A stretch of DNA of 64,000 nucleotides, from assembly GCA_010909165.1 (NCBI GenBank), contig MU008155.1, positions 1,426,001 to 1,490,000 of the forward strand. The letters run 5' to 3'. Both the position numbers and the translations under genes were made by a program. Positions 21,861 to 34,600 of this stretch are shown in pieces. This stretch comes from Anthoceros angustus (taxonomy: Eukaryota; Streptophyta; Anthocerotopsida; Anthocerotales; Anthocerotaceae). A model generated the notes under the pieces. The model saw nothing but the letters and a program-made list of their open reading frames with translations, ran no database searches and was not told the origin of the DNA. The first letter of the stretch is position 1, and each line of letters opens with the position of its first letter.

Positions 21861-23138
21861 AAAGGCTGCTGGGCTGGAGCATGTACAGCACAACTATTGG
21901 TCAACCAGATGTATGATGGTGATCCTCTGAAGGAACGGTGGATGACGCTGCTGGAAGTTTAACTCCATTTCTCACTGACACCCCTGAACTTGGGATGCTA
22001 TCTACAGTCATCATGGTGAGCTGGCTCGTCTCCGGCTCATGGGTCTGGTTGGTGCCACGAATCCTCTCAGAAAAGGCTGTGGTGGAATGGAGCTCTGCAG
22101 CTTGAATATCTTTGCAGGTTGATGGACATTTTTTTCCACACCCTGCTCCCCTAAAATTGAAGACTAGGAAAGTAGGAGCGAGTAGGAGCGAATGTACACA
22201 GTTTTGCAAGAGCGTAGATGGACAGACGAGGCAGGATCAAACTGCCATGGCATCCGCATCTGTCATGAGGCTTGGAGCTGACCTGATGGTGCTGCCTGGA
22301 GTTTCTCAACCGACTCATCTCGTGTACAATGGTGGCCTGGTTGAAAGGAAACCGTAGGTAAAATTAGTTAGCATTTTGGACTGAACACTTGGCTCTGAAG
22401 TCTCGTCAAAGTCTTCAAAATTTTGAAGCAACGAATACATTTTGCCGTTTGCACGTGCGATGACCCTGTTGGGGATGCAGGCGAAGCTGACTGTTGCTGG
22501 TATGCTGATTGTGGGTACTGCCTGGAGTTCCTCAAAACGACTCATGTCGTCTACCATGGTGGTCTAGTAGAAAGGAAGTCGTAAGTAAAATTCGTTAGCC
22601 TTGTGGACTGAAGACTTGTTGTGTGAGAAGTTCTGTCAAGGCTTCCAGCTTTTGGAAGCACGTGGCAGGGACTCAGCAGAGCCAAGCAGGTGGAGCAGAT
22701 GTCACCACCCTGTTTCAAGGAGCCATGTTATCTCGTTGGTGGTGAGTATCTCTTCAATTTTGTTTGCAGTGTGTTCACCGGAGATGAACTTTGCCATAGA
22801 TGAACCCTGCCATTTTCTTTGCCATAGTCATACGAATCTTTCTGAGGTCATTTCTGTTTCACTGATCTGATCTGAGGTCACACAGCATGTTTTCAAGCCA
22901 GCTTGAAGACCCGAAACGAAGCCATGATTCGCCTCAAGTCTCCCTCTTCTTCAGCAAGCACTTTCTCTGGAGTCTGCAAGCGCAGCTGATACAACCTGTT
23001 GTTCTCCACACCGAGCACTGTCAGGTAACGTCGGCTCCACTCCAGCTGAACCACTCGGTCCTGAGGCATGACCGCCAGCTCGTTGTTGTTTGCGTAGGAT
23101 TTCACATTAACCTAGCACGTCCAAATGGCGGTCGCTGG
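21861..23138. repeat. 1278-bp tandem duplication, copy 2
   Basis: Head-to-tail second copy, starting AAAGGCTGCTGG and ending GTCGCTGG inside the PsbP gene intron. It supplies the functional last exon of the PsbP gene. I saw no base differences from copy 1. Confidence 0.92.
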
Positions 23139-23843
23139 TCAAGCAGGGCCCAGAAGCTGCTGTTGCACACACAACAAGCAAAAACATAGGACCATCTGGC
23201 TCACCTCCACTTCGTAGTACAGCCTGCCGTCGTCGGCTGTCCTGGAGTTGACAGACACAATGTTGGACTCCCGTCTCACTCCTATTCTGGTGGACATGAA
23301 CTCGGTGAGGTACTGTTGCAGCACCTTCTTGCCAGCTTCCTGCGGAGTTCCCAGGTCTGCCACCCCTTTGTACCTGGAGGACGAAGGGGAGCTCACGTCC
23401 ACAATCACGTTCTCGTCCAGGTTGGTAGGAGCCCGGAAGAAGACATCCGCCCCCGCCCCCCGCACCTGCATCCAGTCCGCGGGAACGCTCAGCGAGTAGC
23501 CGTCGAATCTGTCCACATACTGCTTGTACCCGGGAACCGGAGCCGTAGCTGCCCCGGCTTCCCGCGGCAAACCCAACGCCAAAGAGCTCAGCCCCAGGCC
23601 CAGCAGCGAATGCAGCAGCTCTCGACGGGAAGCCAGCCCGAGAGATGGAGGCGGCGGCGGGGAAGCAGATGCCCTGACGCCCTTCTGCCGCCGGATAGCC
23701 GCCTCCCAAGTGCCCGGCAGCAGACACGGCCGACGGATGGCCCTGCCGGTGAGCCGGCCTGGATCCTGCCTCCCATTATTATGAGACAGCGGCAGGCTCC
23801 TTTGCATCTGCATCTGCGGTGCCGCCGCCGCCATCAGGATCAT
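22893..23843 (-). CDS. PsbP-domain thylakoid lumen protein (PPD2-like)
   Basis: Two exons, 23843-23205 and 23111-22893 (858 nt, 285 aa), joined through a phase-0 GTGAGC donor and CTAG acceptor. The first 98 residues look like a bipartite lumen-targeting peptide. A basic, Ser/Pro-rich transit part is followed by SRRELL (Arg-73/74), a hydrophobic stretch and AGA at 96-98, which is the twin-arginine type. The mature part has GYKQYVDRFDGYSLSVPADW, a typical PsbP fold opening, and ends VKSYANNNELAVMPQDRV, then YLTVLGVENNRLYQLRLQTPE. This matches, from memory, the PsbP-domain group that includes Arabidopsis PPD2; the exact subgroup is inference. The fold is related to the oxygen-evolving complex subunit PsbP, but PPD proteins have varied or unknown lumenal roles. 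It is divergently arranged with the dynein gene. Confidence 0.88.
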
Positions 23844-24905
23844 CCTCTTTCACGGCAACCAGATCGTTGTGGTCGTTGGCTTCCTTCCGCCCAGCCCTCT
23901 GCGGACCGGAGTCACCGGACCCGGACCCAGACCCGGACCGAGTAAGCGGTGCTTCCAGGTAGCCTTCAACTGGCCTGGGCCAGACTCGCTAACTGGAGGG
24001 AAGGAAACCCGGTGCGGCGAGATTTCCGGGCTGTTAGTCTCTCCCCCGCAAGCCAATTGGCGTGACATCCCTCGCGCTCTCGCTTGGAGAGACGCCCACC
24101 AGCGTCCATGCATCGCTGGGTCATGCCCTGGTGGATTGGGGAGACGGATTCACTGATGGCGTGTCTTGGCGGGCTCTGAATCGTCTTCACCGCACTAAAT
24201 CTCCGTCTCCTGTCCCAAGGGAGCATCTTCCCGCCTCTCATGCTATATGCTTGGTTGTGCAAATTGTTCGACTGGTACTGGAATCGACGGTGGGGCTATT
24301 TTCCCGCCTTCTGCCTTCTGGTGGGCAACATGGGGCGGGGCTGTTTGTAGGAGGAGGAATCTGAGGACGACGCCTTCTGGCTACGCGGGGAGCTTGCTTT
24401 GCTTGTCTCTCATGCCGCTCGCTGTGGTCCCTGCCCTTCGTCTGTCATTTCCTGGGAGGATTTTCTTGTGTTTCAGCCTCATTTTCTTCTTTTCGTTTCT
24501 TCTCCAGATTCTTGTGTCTGTGCTCAAGTTTGTGTTTGTCTTCGTGCTCATTACCATGTGCCTGGCCCGGTAGGTCCTGGAGTCTGTCTGTCGGCAAGTC
24601 GTCTCAGATTTTTGGTGGGGAAGTTTGGTTGCCTGGGTTGGGATTGGAGCTGGGTTTTGTGAGTCGGCAAGATGAAGCGCGACCCTGAGCTGCTATCAGC
24701 TGGTTTGAGTCCTTCCTGGGGTTGGGTTGCCTCAACTGGCGCATGCGCATGCTTGACTGACGGTGTTGGAAATGCAGGAGACGAGTGCTGGGAGCGGTAC
24801 AGTTTTGATCATGGCCATGCCCCTGAGACTTGGTTGGCAGGAAGTTACAGGAAATCTATGGGCCTCACTTGTCGACTGTAGATTGTGCTGCGCATTTCTC
24901 TCATT
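23844..24905. promoter_or_regulatory. Divergent intergenic region between PsbP-like and dynein genes
   Basis: About 1.06 kb separates the two start codons. It must hold both promoters and leaders. No core element could be assigned with confidence; a pyrimidine-rich stretch near 24480-24515 could belong to a leader or 5' intron of the dynein transcript. Confidence 0.5.
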
Positions 24906-25697
24906 ATGTCGAGGCGTGGCTCTGCCATGCAGCCCCCGGAGGAGCCGAGGCGTGCATCTGTGAAGCGGGCCTCTGAGGGGGATTCGAGAATGTCCGGCAA
25001 GAAGAGGGGCTCCTCCAATCAGGGAACAAGCGAGCAGATCAACAAAGCGGCCAATTCAGGGATGATGAACCCTATAATGAGGCGAGCTTCCTTTTGGGGG
25101 GAGGATGTGAACCCCATTGTCGGTGACATGAGGCGAGCTTCATTCTGGGGGGAAGAACCCAAGGGTCTCCGAGCCTCGCTTGCTGGGTTTTTTGAAGCGG
25201 CTAAAGAACCCTCTGCTGCTCGTGAATCCAGCAAGTCTCCCAGACCTACAGATGGAGCAGAGTCCAGCAGTCGACGGAGGTCAATGTCGGTGCATGCGAC
25301 TGATATGTCTCTCCTTGCACGGGATTCTCCTGTGGAAACGCCTGCAGTTGCAGCTGGAGAGCCATCTCAACCTCGCCGCTTGTCTCTATGGGCAGCAGAT
25401 GACTCTGCCCGAAGGCAGTCCGCAGTTTTGAGTCCGGATGAGGTGGGAAAAAGGAAGTCTATACTACTTGATGGGGATGAGATGACCAAGCGCAGGTCGG
25501 TTGTTCTAGGTGCTGATGATTTGGGAAAGAGGAAGTCAGTTGTTTTGGCAGCTGGTGAAGTTGCTGCACGGGCAGGGCAAGAAATCGCTAGGCGTGCGTC
25601 CATCAAGGCTTCTGATGCAGCAAAGGATCTTGAGCTTGGTCGAAGGTCCAGCCTTGGTGCTCTTGCCACCGACCGTCAACCAGCTGTTAAGAGACCT
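24906..25697 (+). other. Dynein exon 1: repeated Arg-Arg-x-Ser N-terminal extension
   Basis: Exon 1 encodes 264 residues with no dynein fold. It is rich in basic-directed phosphosite motifs: [17 protein letters not shown] twice, [46 protein letters not shown] and GRRSS. KRKS/KRRS units recur about every 14-15 residues with acidic spacers. These fit the R-R-x-S/T preference of PKA/PKG-type kinases. A GTG at 24885 is in frame upstream, but ATG 24906 is the first real start. The exon ends at 25697 in phase 0 with donor GTATGT and joins the next exon in one frame, so it belongs to the dynein gene unless a separate promoter is used. Confidence 0.8.
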
Positions 25698-28600
25698 GTA
25701 TGTATCGAGCTATTTTCGTGAGCATCTTGTTCTTGTACAACAGGCAGCATGCTTCCTAAGTGGGATGATAAGCTCACCGTACTTCCAAGGCATGCAGGCA
25801 GATGATGGGGTGCTGGACTACTTTGAGCGATTGGAAGATGCAGTGAAGAAAAGAAAAGTGGTATGTCTATGCCTTCCACAGCTGCTGAGGAGGGATATGA
25901 ACTGTAGTTTGGATGCACTTCGTAAACCATAATTTTCATGGTCTCCCTGTGCCTGCGAATTCCGTGTTTGCTCCGTCTTATATGTGCGTGAATGGCTTGC
26001 TGATAGAGATGAGACCATTTTGCTTTCAGGCAGGCATCCGCTCTTCGCAGTTCCCTCCAGTTCTGAGTTTGGAAGCCTTGTTTACAAGGTCTATCCCAGC
26101 AGGGATCCACAGCCGTATGTACTGTCGGTCGCCTTCCAATCGAATAGGAACGTACAACAGGTGCACACTAGGATTTGGAGTCCTGGTTTTGTAAATCTGA
26201 CACGCTGCGCATTCTGTATGATGAAAATGCAACACTCTCTCCGTTGGAATGTAAAGGATGATCTAGAATGCTGACTGTGCAGCCTGTCATGGTTCTACAC
26301 TTCTTGGTGGTTAGTTTGTGTCCTCTAGCTGGTAACAAAGAACTGATGGAGGCAAGAATGTTCATTTCAGCCCTGAAGCGGCCAAGTTTGGCATACTCGA
26401 GCCAATAATCTATCCATGTACAATACCTCAACCGTCAACAGATGCGCCCACGGAGTTTCCGCCGCTGTGTGGTCACAATCCTATTTGGCAAAATCCTGAT
26501 CCCCATCCAGCCTATGAGGAAGTTCTTCAGCTGAGGCCAGAGATTGTCGCAACGAAGCGCGTTGATGTCATCATTGGGCCTGATGGGTTCCCAGCTCTTG
26601 CTCAATCCCCTGAAGCCAAAGCAGGACAGAGACCGCAGAATGTTCGAAAGAAATCGGGTTCGCCCATGCTGAGCAAGTACCCTCAACCAAAGGAGGAGTG
26701 GTTCTCAGAAGAAAAATATTATGCCACTGGAACTAGGCACAGTCTAAATCGACAGGTCTCTCTGGCAGGTTTGCGAGTATGCCTAAGCTGTTTTCGGTCT
26801 TCCTCTCATACTTGTGTTTCTTGGCTTGGCTCGGTATTTGCAAAGTTGCAGGCAAGGCAAACCTTGCTGCAAGGATCAACCGCCCTCGTCCACCGATTCT
26901 CTCCCACTGAACTTGGCTACCGGTGACTGCAGTGTTTCTGGGTAGTGCTCAGAACATCAAACCGACACCATTACTTGTTCCAAACGACAACGAAGATTAT
27001 GAGAGTAAATATGTACCGGAGGTTGTGACAACTCCTCGATCCCTGCATGCTGCTGCCGTGATGCCTGCGCAATCTGTGGGTCCAGCAAACGTTTTCAAAG
27101 CTGCAGAGGACATATTGAAATACCAGTACTATGTTGAGGATGGTATTGATGATGCAAACATCGCTCCAATAAATTCCAAATGGCTAGAAAAAGCACTGTC
27201 TATAGTGGGTGAGGATTCAAAGAAGGGGCTGACATCCGAGGTCGTGGAGCAAACACTTGAGGGGGGCATTCATGAGGTCAAGAATGTGTACCTGAATAGC
27301 ATGCGGAAAGCTATTGTGGACTACGTTTTGAAGGTGACCAGTTTGTTTTTTTGTGGGGAAGGCTGTGCTATCAAGTATTACACCCAAGCAGCGGCTGACA
27401 GCATACATACTTCTGTTTTCAGGATGAAGCTGAACGGCAGAGGTTGGGCCTTACTGACCTGGAAGACATTTTGCAAGTGTTGAGTATGGGTTACATGATG
27501 GGTGCAGACAAAACTGTCCAGATCCTGACTCCTGAGTGGCGGGAGGCGGTGGGTGATGCCCATGGCTCTGTGTCTGGCATTCTGCACCGACTTAGTCCTC
27601 TTGCCCTGGAGCTTGCTGCTCACTGGCAGACTAGTTATGCAAAGAAACTGTTCATTAATGTTGAAAGTAGCGGTTTTGTGAAAAATATTCCTTACGAAGT
27701 TTCTGCTTTCTGTGATAATCAAAAAAGCTGTTCCGCCAGTGTTAGGGATGCTATTGAACAGGAGTGGATTCCAAAATGTGCAAGCTTTTTTGAGCTGGCA
27801 ACACCATTGCCACCAAATGAAGATCTCATCGGATTTTACGAAGCCATGGCCATGCTCATGAGCAATCAAATTCGGAAGCTTACAGAAGACTCGATCATTA
27901 GTTTCACCAAGTTTATCGGTCTGTACGTCAATCAGGAAGTTGCTGCAACCCTTCCCGAGGAAGAGTTGCCCCCTGAAACTCCCTCAACTGACAGTGGTAG
28001 AGACACATCAAGATCTGAGGAGTTGAACGAGCTGTTTATTACTATTGTTGAAGAAGTAGAACCCAAAATTCCTCCTTTCTTTGTCCACCTAATAAATACA
28101 GATGGGAAGTACAGGTACACAATCAGGGGACAGTTGCAGCATGATGGTTAAAAAGTAAGCTTTCTGCTGTACTGAAGTGAAGATTGTGTCTTTGAAATTG
28201 CTCTGTCAGCGTGCATCCTTCTTTCCCGGAAATTGAGGCAAGCATGATGGGCGTTCTTGATTATGCTGTAACTCAAGGCCAAAAAATCAAGCGTGTGGAT
28301 GCAGAGCAACTTGAGCCACCTCATAACACTCTACAAAGCATGTTTTTGAATGATGAGCTCGTTACAGCAGCAAAACGCCACATCAGGCAGGTGCTCCCTC
28401 TCTCACTGTTTTCTCAGCTCTGAGAAGCCGCAGGTGTCAATCTGGAGACGGCAGTACCTGGGTTTGTCCGCACAGGCAGAGATTGACGAACTCCTGCATT
28501 TCTACATGGTCTTTTCTGTGCTTTTCTGTGTCTCTTGATGGCCCCGCTAGCATTTTCAAGAAACATGCACACGTTTTCTTGATGACAGTTATATGTGCAA

Positions 28601-31600
28601 GGACATTATTTGAGTAATGCAGGTGTTATCCTTTCCGTTTCCTTTGCTTGTGAGTGCGTTACAGGTGGTTCGATCAAATGCAAATGGTCCGGAGATTGTT
28701 TTGCAATTATTTGAGAAGTTCAAGGAGCTGGCAGAACTTAATGGTGAAGTTCATGTCAAGGAGTTTGGTTTGCTGGAGAAGCCTCTGTTCGATTACAAGC
28801 AGGAGATTGACAGTTTCATGGCGAAAGCAAAAGAAGCTGAGTTGACAAGCCCAAATGAAGTTGATGATGGGTTTGTAAGGATTATGACGGACAAGTTTAA
28901 GGACTCGTTTATTAACAAGGCGAAGCATGTCTGTAATCTCCTGAAAGCACAGGTAATGCATATGAGGTGTTCAGACCTTGACCTATTCATTTGTCTGGTG
29001 CAGGCAGGACCATCTCATAGAGTTCATGTGTTTCTTCAGGTTCTTGGTGTTATGACTTTCAACAATAAAGATGTTTGTGAACGGAATGAAAAGATTGCAC
29101 AGGAGATCGTTAAGGTGCCAAGTAACTCTGAGGAAGCTGTGACGCTTCGCAAGTGAGTACACCTGTAGTTTGTGTGAGACAAGTGTGTACCAAGACATGA
29201 GTAGTTTTCTCTCATTTCTAGACATTCTTCTGTCTTTAACCATTCTCTGTGTTCATAGTTCTCTCTATTGTCTTGTTTGCTCTTTAGATTTCTCTTAGCT
29301 ACTCCAATTGAAATTGGAATTGTGGAGAAGACAATACAGGAATGCAAACAACGAGAACAGTTCCTTGAGCAGCAACTCTTTAACATTCCCGAGGATGAAT
29401 TCAAGGTTATGATGCTTGCTTATGAATGGCCAAAGCGTATCAAAGCTATTATTGACGTGCACAGCAAAAGGATCACTGATGAATATGAAGCCTACGAAGC
29501 AAGTTTGAAAAAGAGGCGCGCAAATTTTTTGGTACTTTTGGAGACGTAGGTGTTCCTTTGCGAACTCTGAGGCTTTGTGACTCATCTGTTTGTATGATTG
29601 AGTGCTTCCAGAGGATGCAGTCACCTTTGAGTTTTTGGTTCTAAACTCATCTTAGCGGTTAAACAGGGTCACCACAAGAAGCAGGTCGCTAGTCAATGCT
29701 CCTGAGCTTGATTCTCGTCGACTAACAGGAAGCATTATTTTCTGTAGGTATGCTGCTCAGGTGAAGGAATATGAGAACTTTGGTGACATGGAGCACAGTG
29801 AGGAGCATGCCCATGCTGCCAAGGTTTTCTTCCACCACCATGAAGCCCTTTGAAAAGTTGAGGATGTTTTGCAACCTGATTAACGTGGAAATGGTCGATC
29901 TGCAGGAACTTTCACACAATCTGGAAGAGGCACAAAATACTTCAGAGTCTATTAATGCTGAGGAGGTGCTATTTGGGATGCCACCAACGCGTTTCCCTCA
30001 AATACAACTGATGACCTCGCAATTCGAGCCCTTTTTGAAGCTGTGGAGTATTGCTGACGGGTTCAAGAAGAATGAGGAGGAGTGGATGGTTACAAACTTC
30101 TCTTCTCTCGACGTGGAGAAGATCGAGGCAGAGGTGTGATCAAAGTCGAGTTACTCCATGTTTGAGTCAGAGTGTCCAATTATGTATGGTGTTCAGTCAT
30201 TGACTTCAGGCTTTGATGTCTGCAGGTCCTAACTATGTGGAGAGTGGTCTTCAAGCTTACCAAGCAGTTTGGTGAAACTTTACCAGAGCCAGGAAGAGTT
30301 GCCGTGGCATTGCAGTTGCTGATTGACCGTTTCAAAGAGAGTCTGCCCCTGTTTCGTTGCCTGTGCAATCCTGGTGGGAATTGCCCCCTTTTTTCTTGCT
30401 CTGCATCTCTTTTTGCGGGCTCACAACTTCTAACGATGTGCAGAAAACTCTGATTCCTTTGGCTGAAAATCTACCTATTTTTAGTTGAAAGTATAATCTT
30501 CGAGAGTGTGTGCAGGTCTTCGAGATCGTCACTTCAAGCAAATTTCTGATGTTATTGGCTTTTCACTGGAACGAGATGATGGAACATGCTTCAGACAGCT
30601 GCTGAGACTTCAGGTGTGAATTCACTGTATCTGATATGGTCATGCTATGAGCATGACATACCAACTGTATGCACAACACAAAACTTGGGTTCGCGATGTG
30701 CTGATCAGTAAAGCACTGGCAGGTTGATGAGCACTTAATCAAGTTGGATGAAATCAGCGAATTTGCCAGCAAAGAATATGCATTAGAAAGGAACCTGGAC
30801 ACGATGGAGGCCGACTGGAAGCCCATCAAATTCGAGGTAAGTAATCCTGTGGCTTACACCTGGAGACCAGCGGTTGACTAAATTGCCTAGTTACAAATAT
30901 TGAAAATAGATCTATGGCCTGGTCTGCTGTTATTAACCTGCTGACTTGCCATCCTTTGCAGAGCTCTCTGTATAAGAACACGGGTACATACATTCTCAAG
31001 GGTGGGCCTATTGAGGAGGCCCAGCTTTTACTCGATGAGCATGTTGTCAAAACTCAAAACATGCTTGCCTCTGCCTTCGCTGCTCCATTTGCAGACCGCT
31101 TGAATGCTTGGAACAAAAAGGTTTGCTCATCTATCTTTCACACAACTCGAGATCAAATTTAACAAGAAGAGTGCGCGTCATCACACAAGCAATACCAGAA
31201 GGAACATGATGTCACATGTAGAGTGTTGTAACATTTTGGATCAAACAGGTGACAAACATGCAGCTGATCCTGGTGGAATGGCTGAAGATGCAAGCAGCTT
31301 GGATGTATTTGGAGCCTATATTTGGCTCAGAAGATATCATGGCACAAATGCCCAAGGAAGGTGGTCTATTTCATGGTGTGGACAGGGTTTGGCGAGTAAT
31401 CATTGAAGCAGCCAGAAAAACGGAACAGATGTTGGATGTAAGTTTAAGTATGTTGCAAACTCCGCATGGTGGTGTTACGCTGGTGTTGTGGAAATGGTGG
31501 GACTTTCTGTAATACTGGGCTAGTCAATCTGCAGGCTACAGACATACCTAACATACTTGAAGATCTCAGGACCAGCAATGTAGCATTGGACCAGGTTGAC

Positions 31601-34600
31601 AAAGGTCTCAACTACTATTTGGAGACAAAGCGTTTAGCCTTTCCACGTTTCTTTTTCCTTTCAAATGATGAGCTTCTGGAGATCCTCTCGGAAACAAAGG
31701 ATCCACTAAGGGTTCAGCCATTTCTCAAGAAATGCTTTGAGGGGATCAATACCCTCGAGTTCAAGCCCAATTTGGACATTATTGCCATGAAAAGTGTTGA
31801 GAAAGAACGAGTGGAGTTTACACGAACATCAAATCCGAAGTCTGCTGGTGGACAAGTTGAAAACTGGCTGATCGAGGTTGAAAAGATGATGCGAGAATGC
31901 CTGAGGGTTGTATTCCATCTGGTTCTCTTCATTGTCGCACTTTTGCTAAACTGGGGATCTGAGGGTTGGCATTGGAGGGTCAACATTCTTCTCCATTTAC
32001 CTCTATGTGATGCCCAGCCTGCAGGTATTTTCTCGTCGCTGTCTTTCAAACTAGGCTAATGCCTGCATTGATCTGTTCCAGGCTATAGTTAAGAGGGCTG
32101 CAGCAGACTATACGATTGTGCCTCGAAAAGAGTGGATTCTGAGATGGCCTGGAATGATTGTGCTGTGTGGGTCACAAATATATTGGACTCAAGAAGTGGT
32201 TGATGCGATTCGTGGTGGGGGTCAGATGCTTGCAAGCTATGAAGAGAAGTGCACTGATCAGCTTCAAGATCTCGTTAAACTGGTATACTTTCAGTTTTAC
32301 ACTCAAGACAGCAAAGGGAGAATTCTATGAAGCCAAACTCCATACTTGACAAGTATGGCATGCTGTCAGGTGCGCGGAGAGCTTACTAACATGGAGAGGC
32401 TGACAATTGGAGCATTGGTGGTTATCGATGTGCATGCCAGGGACGTGGTAACCTCCTTGAAGGAGAAAGGGATACAAAATGAAACAGATTTTGAATGGCT
32501 CAGTCAGCTCAGATATGACCTTGAAGATGGGGAGGTGTGTTATCTTGTTGGGTGTCAATTTCACCCCTTTGGTACCTAAGTAACACTTCAAACTCACTTT
32601 TCTGTTTTCCACAGGTCAAAGTCAAGATGGTTAATGCTATTCGCAACTATGGCTATGAGTATCTAGGAAACAGCAGTCGTTTGGTCATTACTCCTCTGAC
32701 TGATAGGTGCTATAGAACACTTATGGGGGCATTACATCTTAATCTTGGTGGAGCTCCGGAAGGCCCTGCAGGCACAGGGAAGACTGAGACTACAAAAGAT
32801 CTGGCAAAGGTAGATTTCTCTTAAACAAGGTCCGACTTTTGGTCTCTTTATATCTCTGGTTCTTCTAACCCAACCACTTTTTCTGTCAACAGGCTCTGGC
32901 TATGCAGTGTGTTGTGTTCAACTGTTCAGACGGGCTTGACTATCTTGCAATGGGCAAGTTTTTCAAAGGACTCGCGGCATCTGGAGCGTGGGCATGTTTT
33001 GATGAATTCAACCGTATAGACCTCGAAGTGCTGTCCGTGATAGCTCAACAGATACTAACTATCCAAAGGGCTATCATGGCTGGAGTGAAGAGGTTCATGT
33101 TTGAGGGCACTGATCTTCCCTTAATACCAACTTGTACAAGCTTCATAACTATGAATCCAGGCTATGCTGGGAGATCTGAATTACCAGACAATCTTAAGGC
33201 ACTGTTTAGAACAGTGGCAATGATGGTTCCAAATTATGCCATGATTGGGTAGGATGTTTTTTCTTCGGCGTCGATAATGCAGTCAAAGTGTATCCCTTAT
33301 TGCTGCTAATTCCTGCAATGACTTACTAGTCTGCTTGTGGTCTCACTACCTTGTCTGTAAATTTTGCTCCGTAACTTTTGTGGAGGATAGTGACTGATGG
33401 CTGGCTTTTCAGTGAGATCACGTTGTACTCCTTCGGGTACAGTTCGGCCAGAGATATGGCAAGGAAATTGGTAGCCACATATCGGTTGTGCAGTGAGCAA
33501 CTTTCTTCTCAGGTTCTCTATCTATGATGTTTCCATAGCTTGTAGCCTGTTGTAAAATCCCAACACATGTTAAACCTATTCTGGATTCCTCTCTACCTAG
33601 GATCACTATGACTATGGTATGAGAGCAGTCATAGCAGTGCTAAGAGCAGCAGGAAATCTGAAAAGGAAGTATCGAAATGAGGACGAAGCTGTCCTAGTTC
33701 TCCGAGCCATTCGAGATGTCAATTTGCCAAAATTTTTGTCACATGACATTCCCCTGTTTGAGGGCATAATGTCTGATCTATTTCCTGGGGTGGTAAGTGT
33801 TGGCTTTTCTGGTCTATATGACTTCTATGACTTCAGAGGTACTATGACTTCTGTTGAAAGCCTACTTAGATCTGCACTGTATGCAATGAAATTTCACCAA
33901 CACTGTCTAAATGGAGGTGTAGTGCATATTGGCCATCTTTCCTAGCTAATGTCAACTGTTTGTACATATCCATACTCAGTTGTCCCCAAGGCATCAACTT
34001 ATGCGTGAATTGTCTGTGAATCTGCGCAGGTTCTTCCAGCTCCGGAGTATGATACTTTTCATGCAGCAATACGAGCCAACTGTGACAAAATGAACTTGAT
34101 TTCTACTGAAGTTTTTATGCGTAAAGTTATGGAGCTCTATGAAATGATAGTTGTGCGGCATGGGCTTATGTTGGTTGGGTTTTCCTTTGGTGCCAAATCT
34201 TGCATGTACAAAGTGCTTGCAGCCGTTCTGGGTGATTTGTGCGCACAAAATCTGAATGGAGAACAATTGACACGGTATGCTGTCTTCTTTTGAGAAATTC
34301 TAAGCACTCGGAAAGTGTTGCAATCAGGTAACGTTCAGATTGCTAATGGTCTCTCCCTCTCTCCCCACCCCCCTCTTTCATTGGCCAGTTATGATGTCTT
34401 GAATCCAAAGTCTATTACAATGGGACAACTATATGGCCAGTTTGACCCAGTTTCACATGAGTGGACTGATGGTGTTTTAGCAACAACGTTCCGGAGACAG
34501 GCAAATGACACGCTTCCGGATAGGAAATGGCTTATATTTGATGGCCCTGTGGATGCTATCTGGATAGAAAATATGAACACAGTAAGTGTTACATTTTCCT

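Noticed and set aside
26850-26925. Possible extra dynein exon between exons 4 and 5
   Set aside because: Including it puts a TAG stop at the start of exon 5. Ending exon 4 at 26768 joins exon 5 in frame with no stop.
28391-28664. Open frame inside dynein intron 7
   Set aside because: Exons 7 and 8 join directly in phase 0 with dynein-like sequence on both sides; the frame has no dynein similarity.
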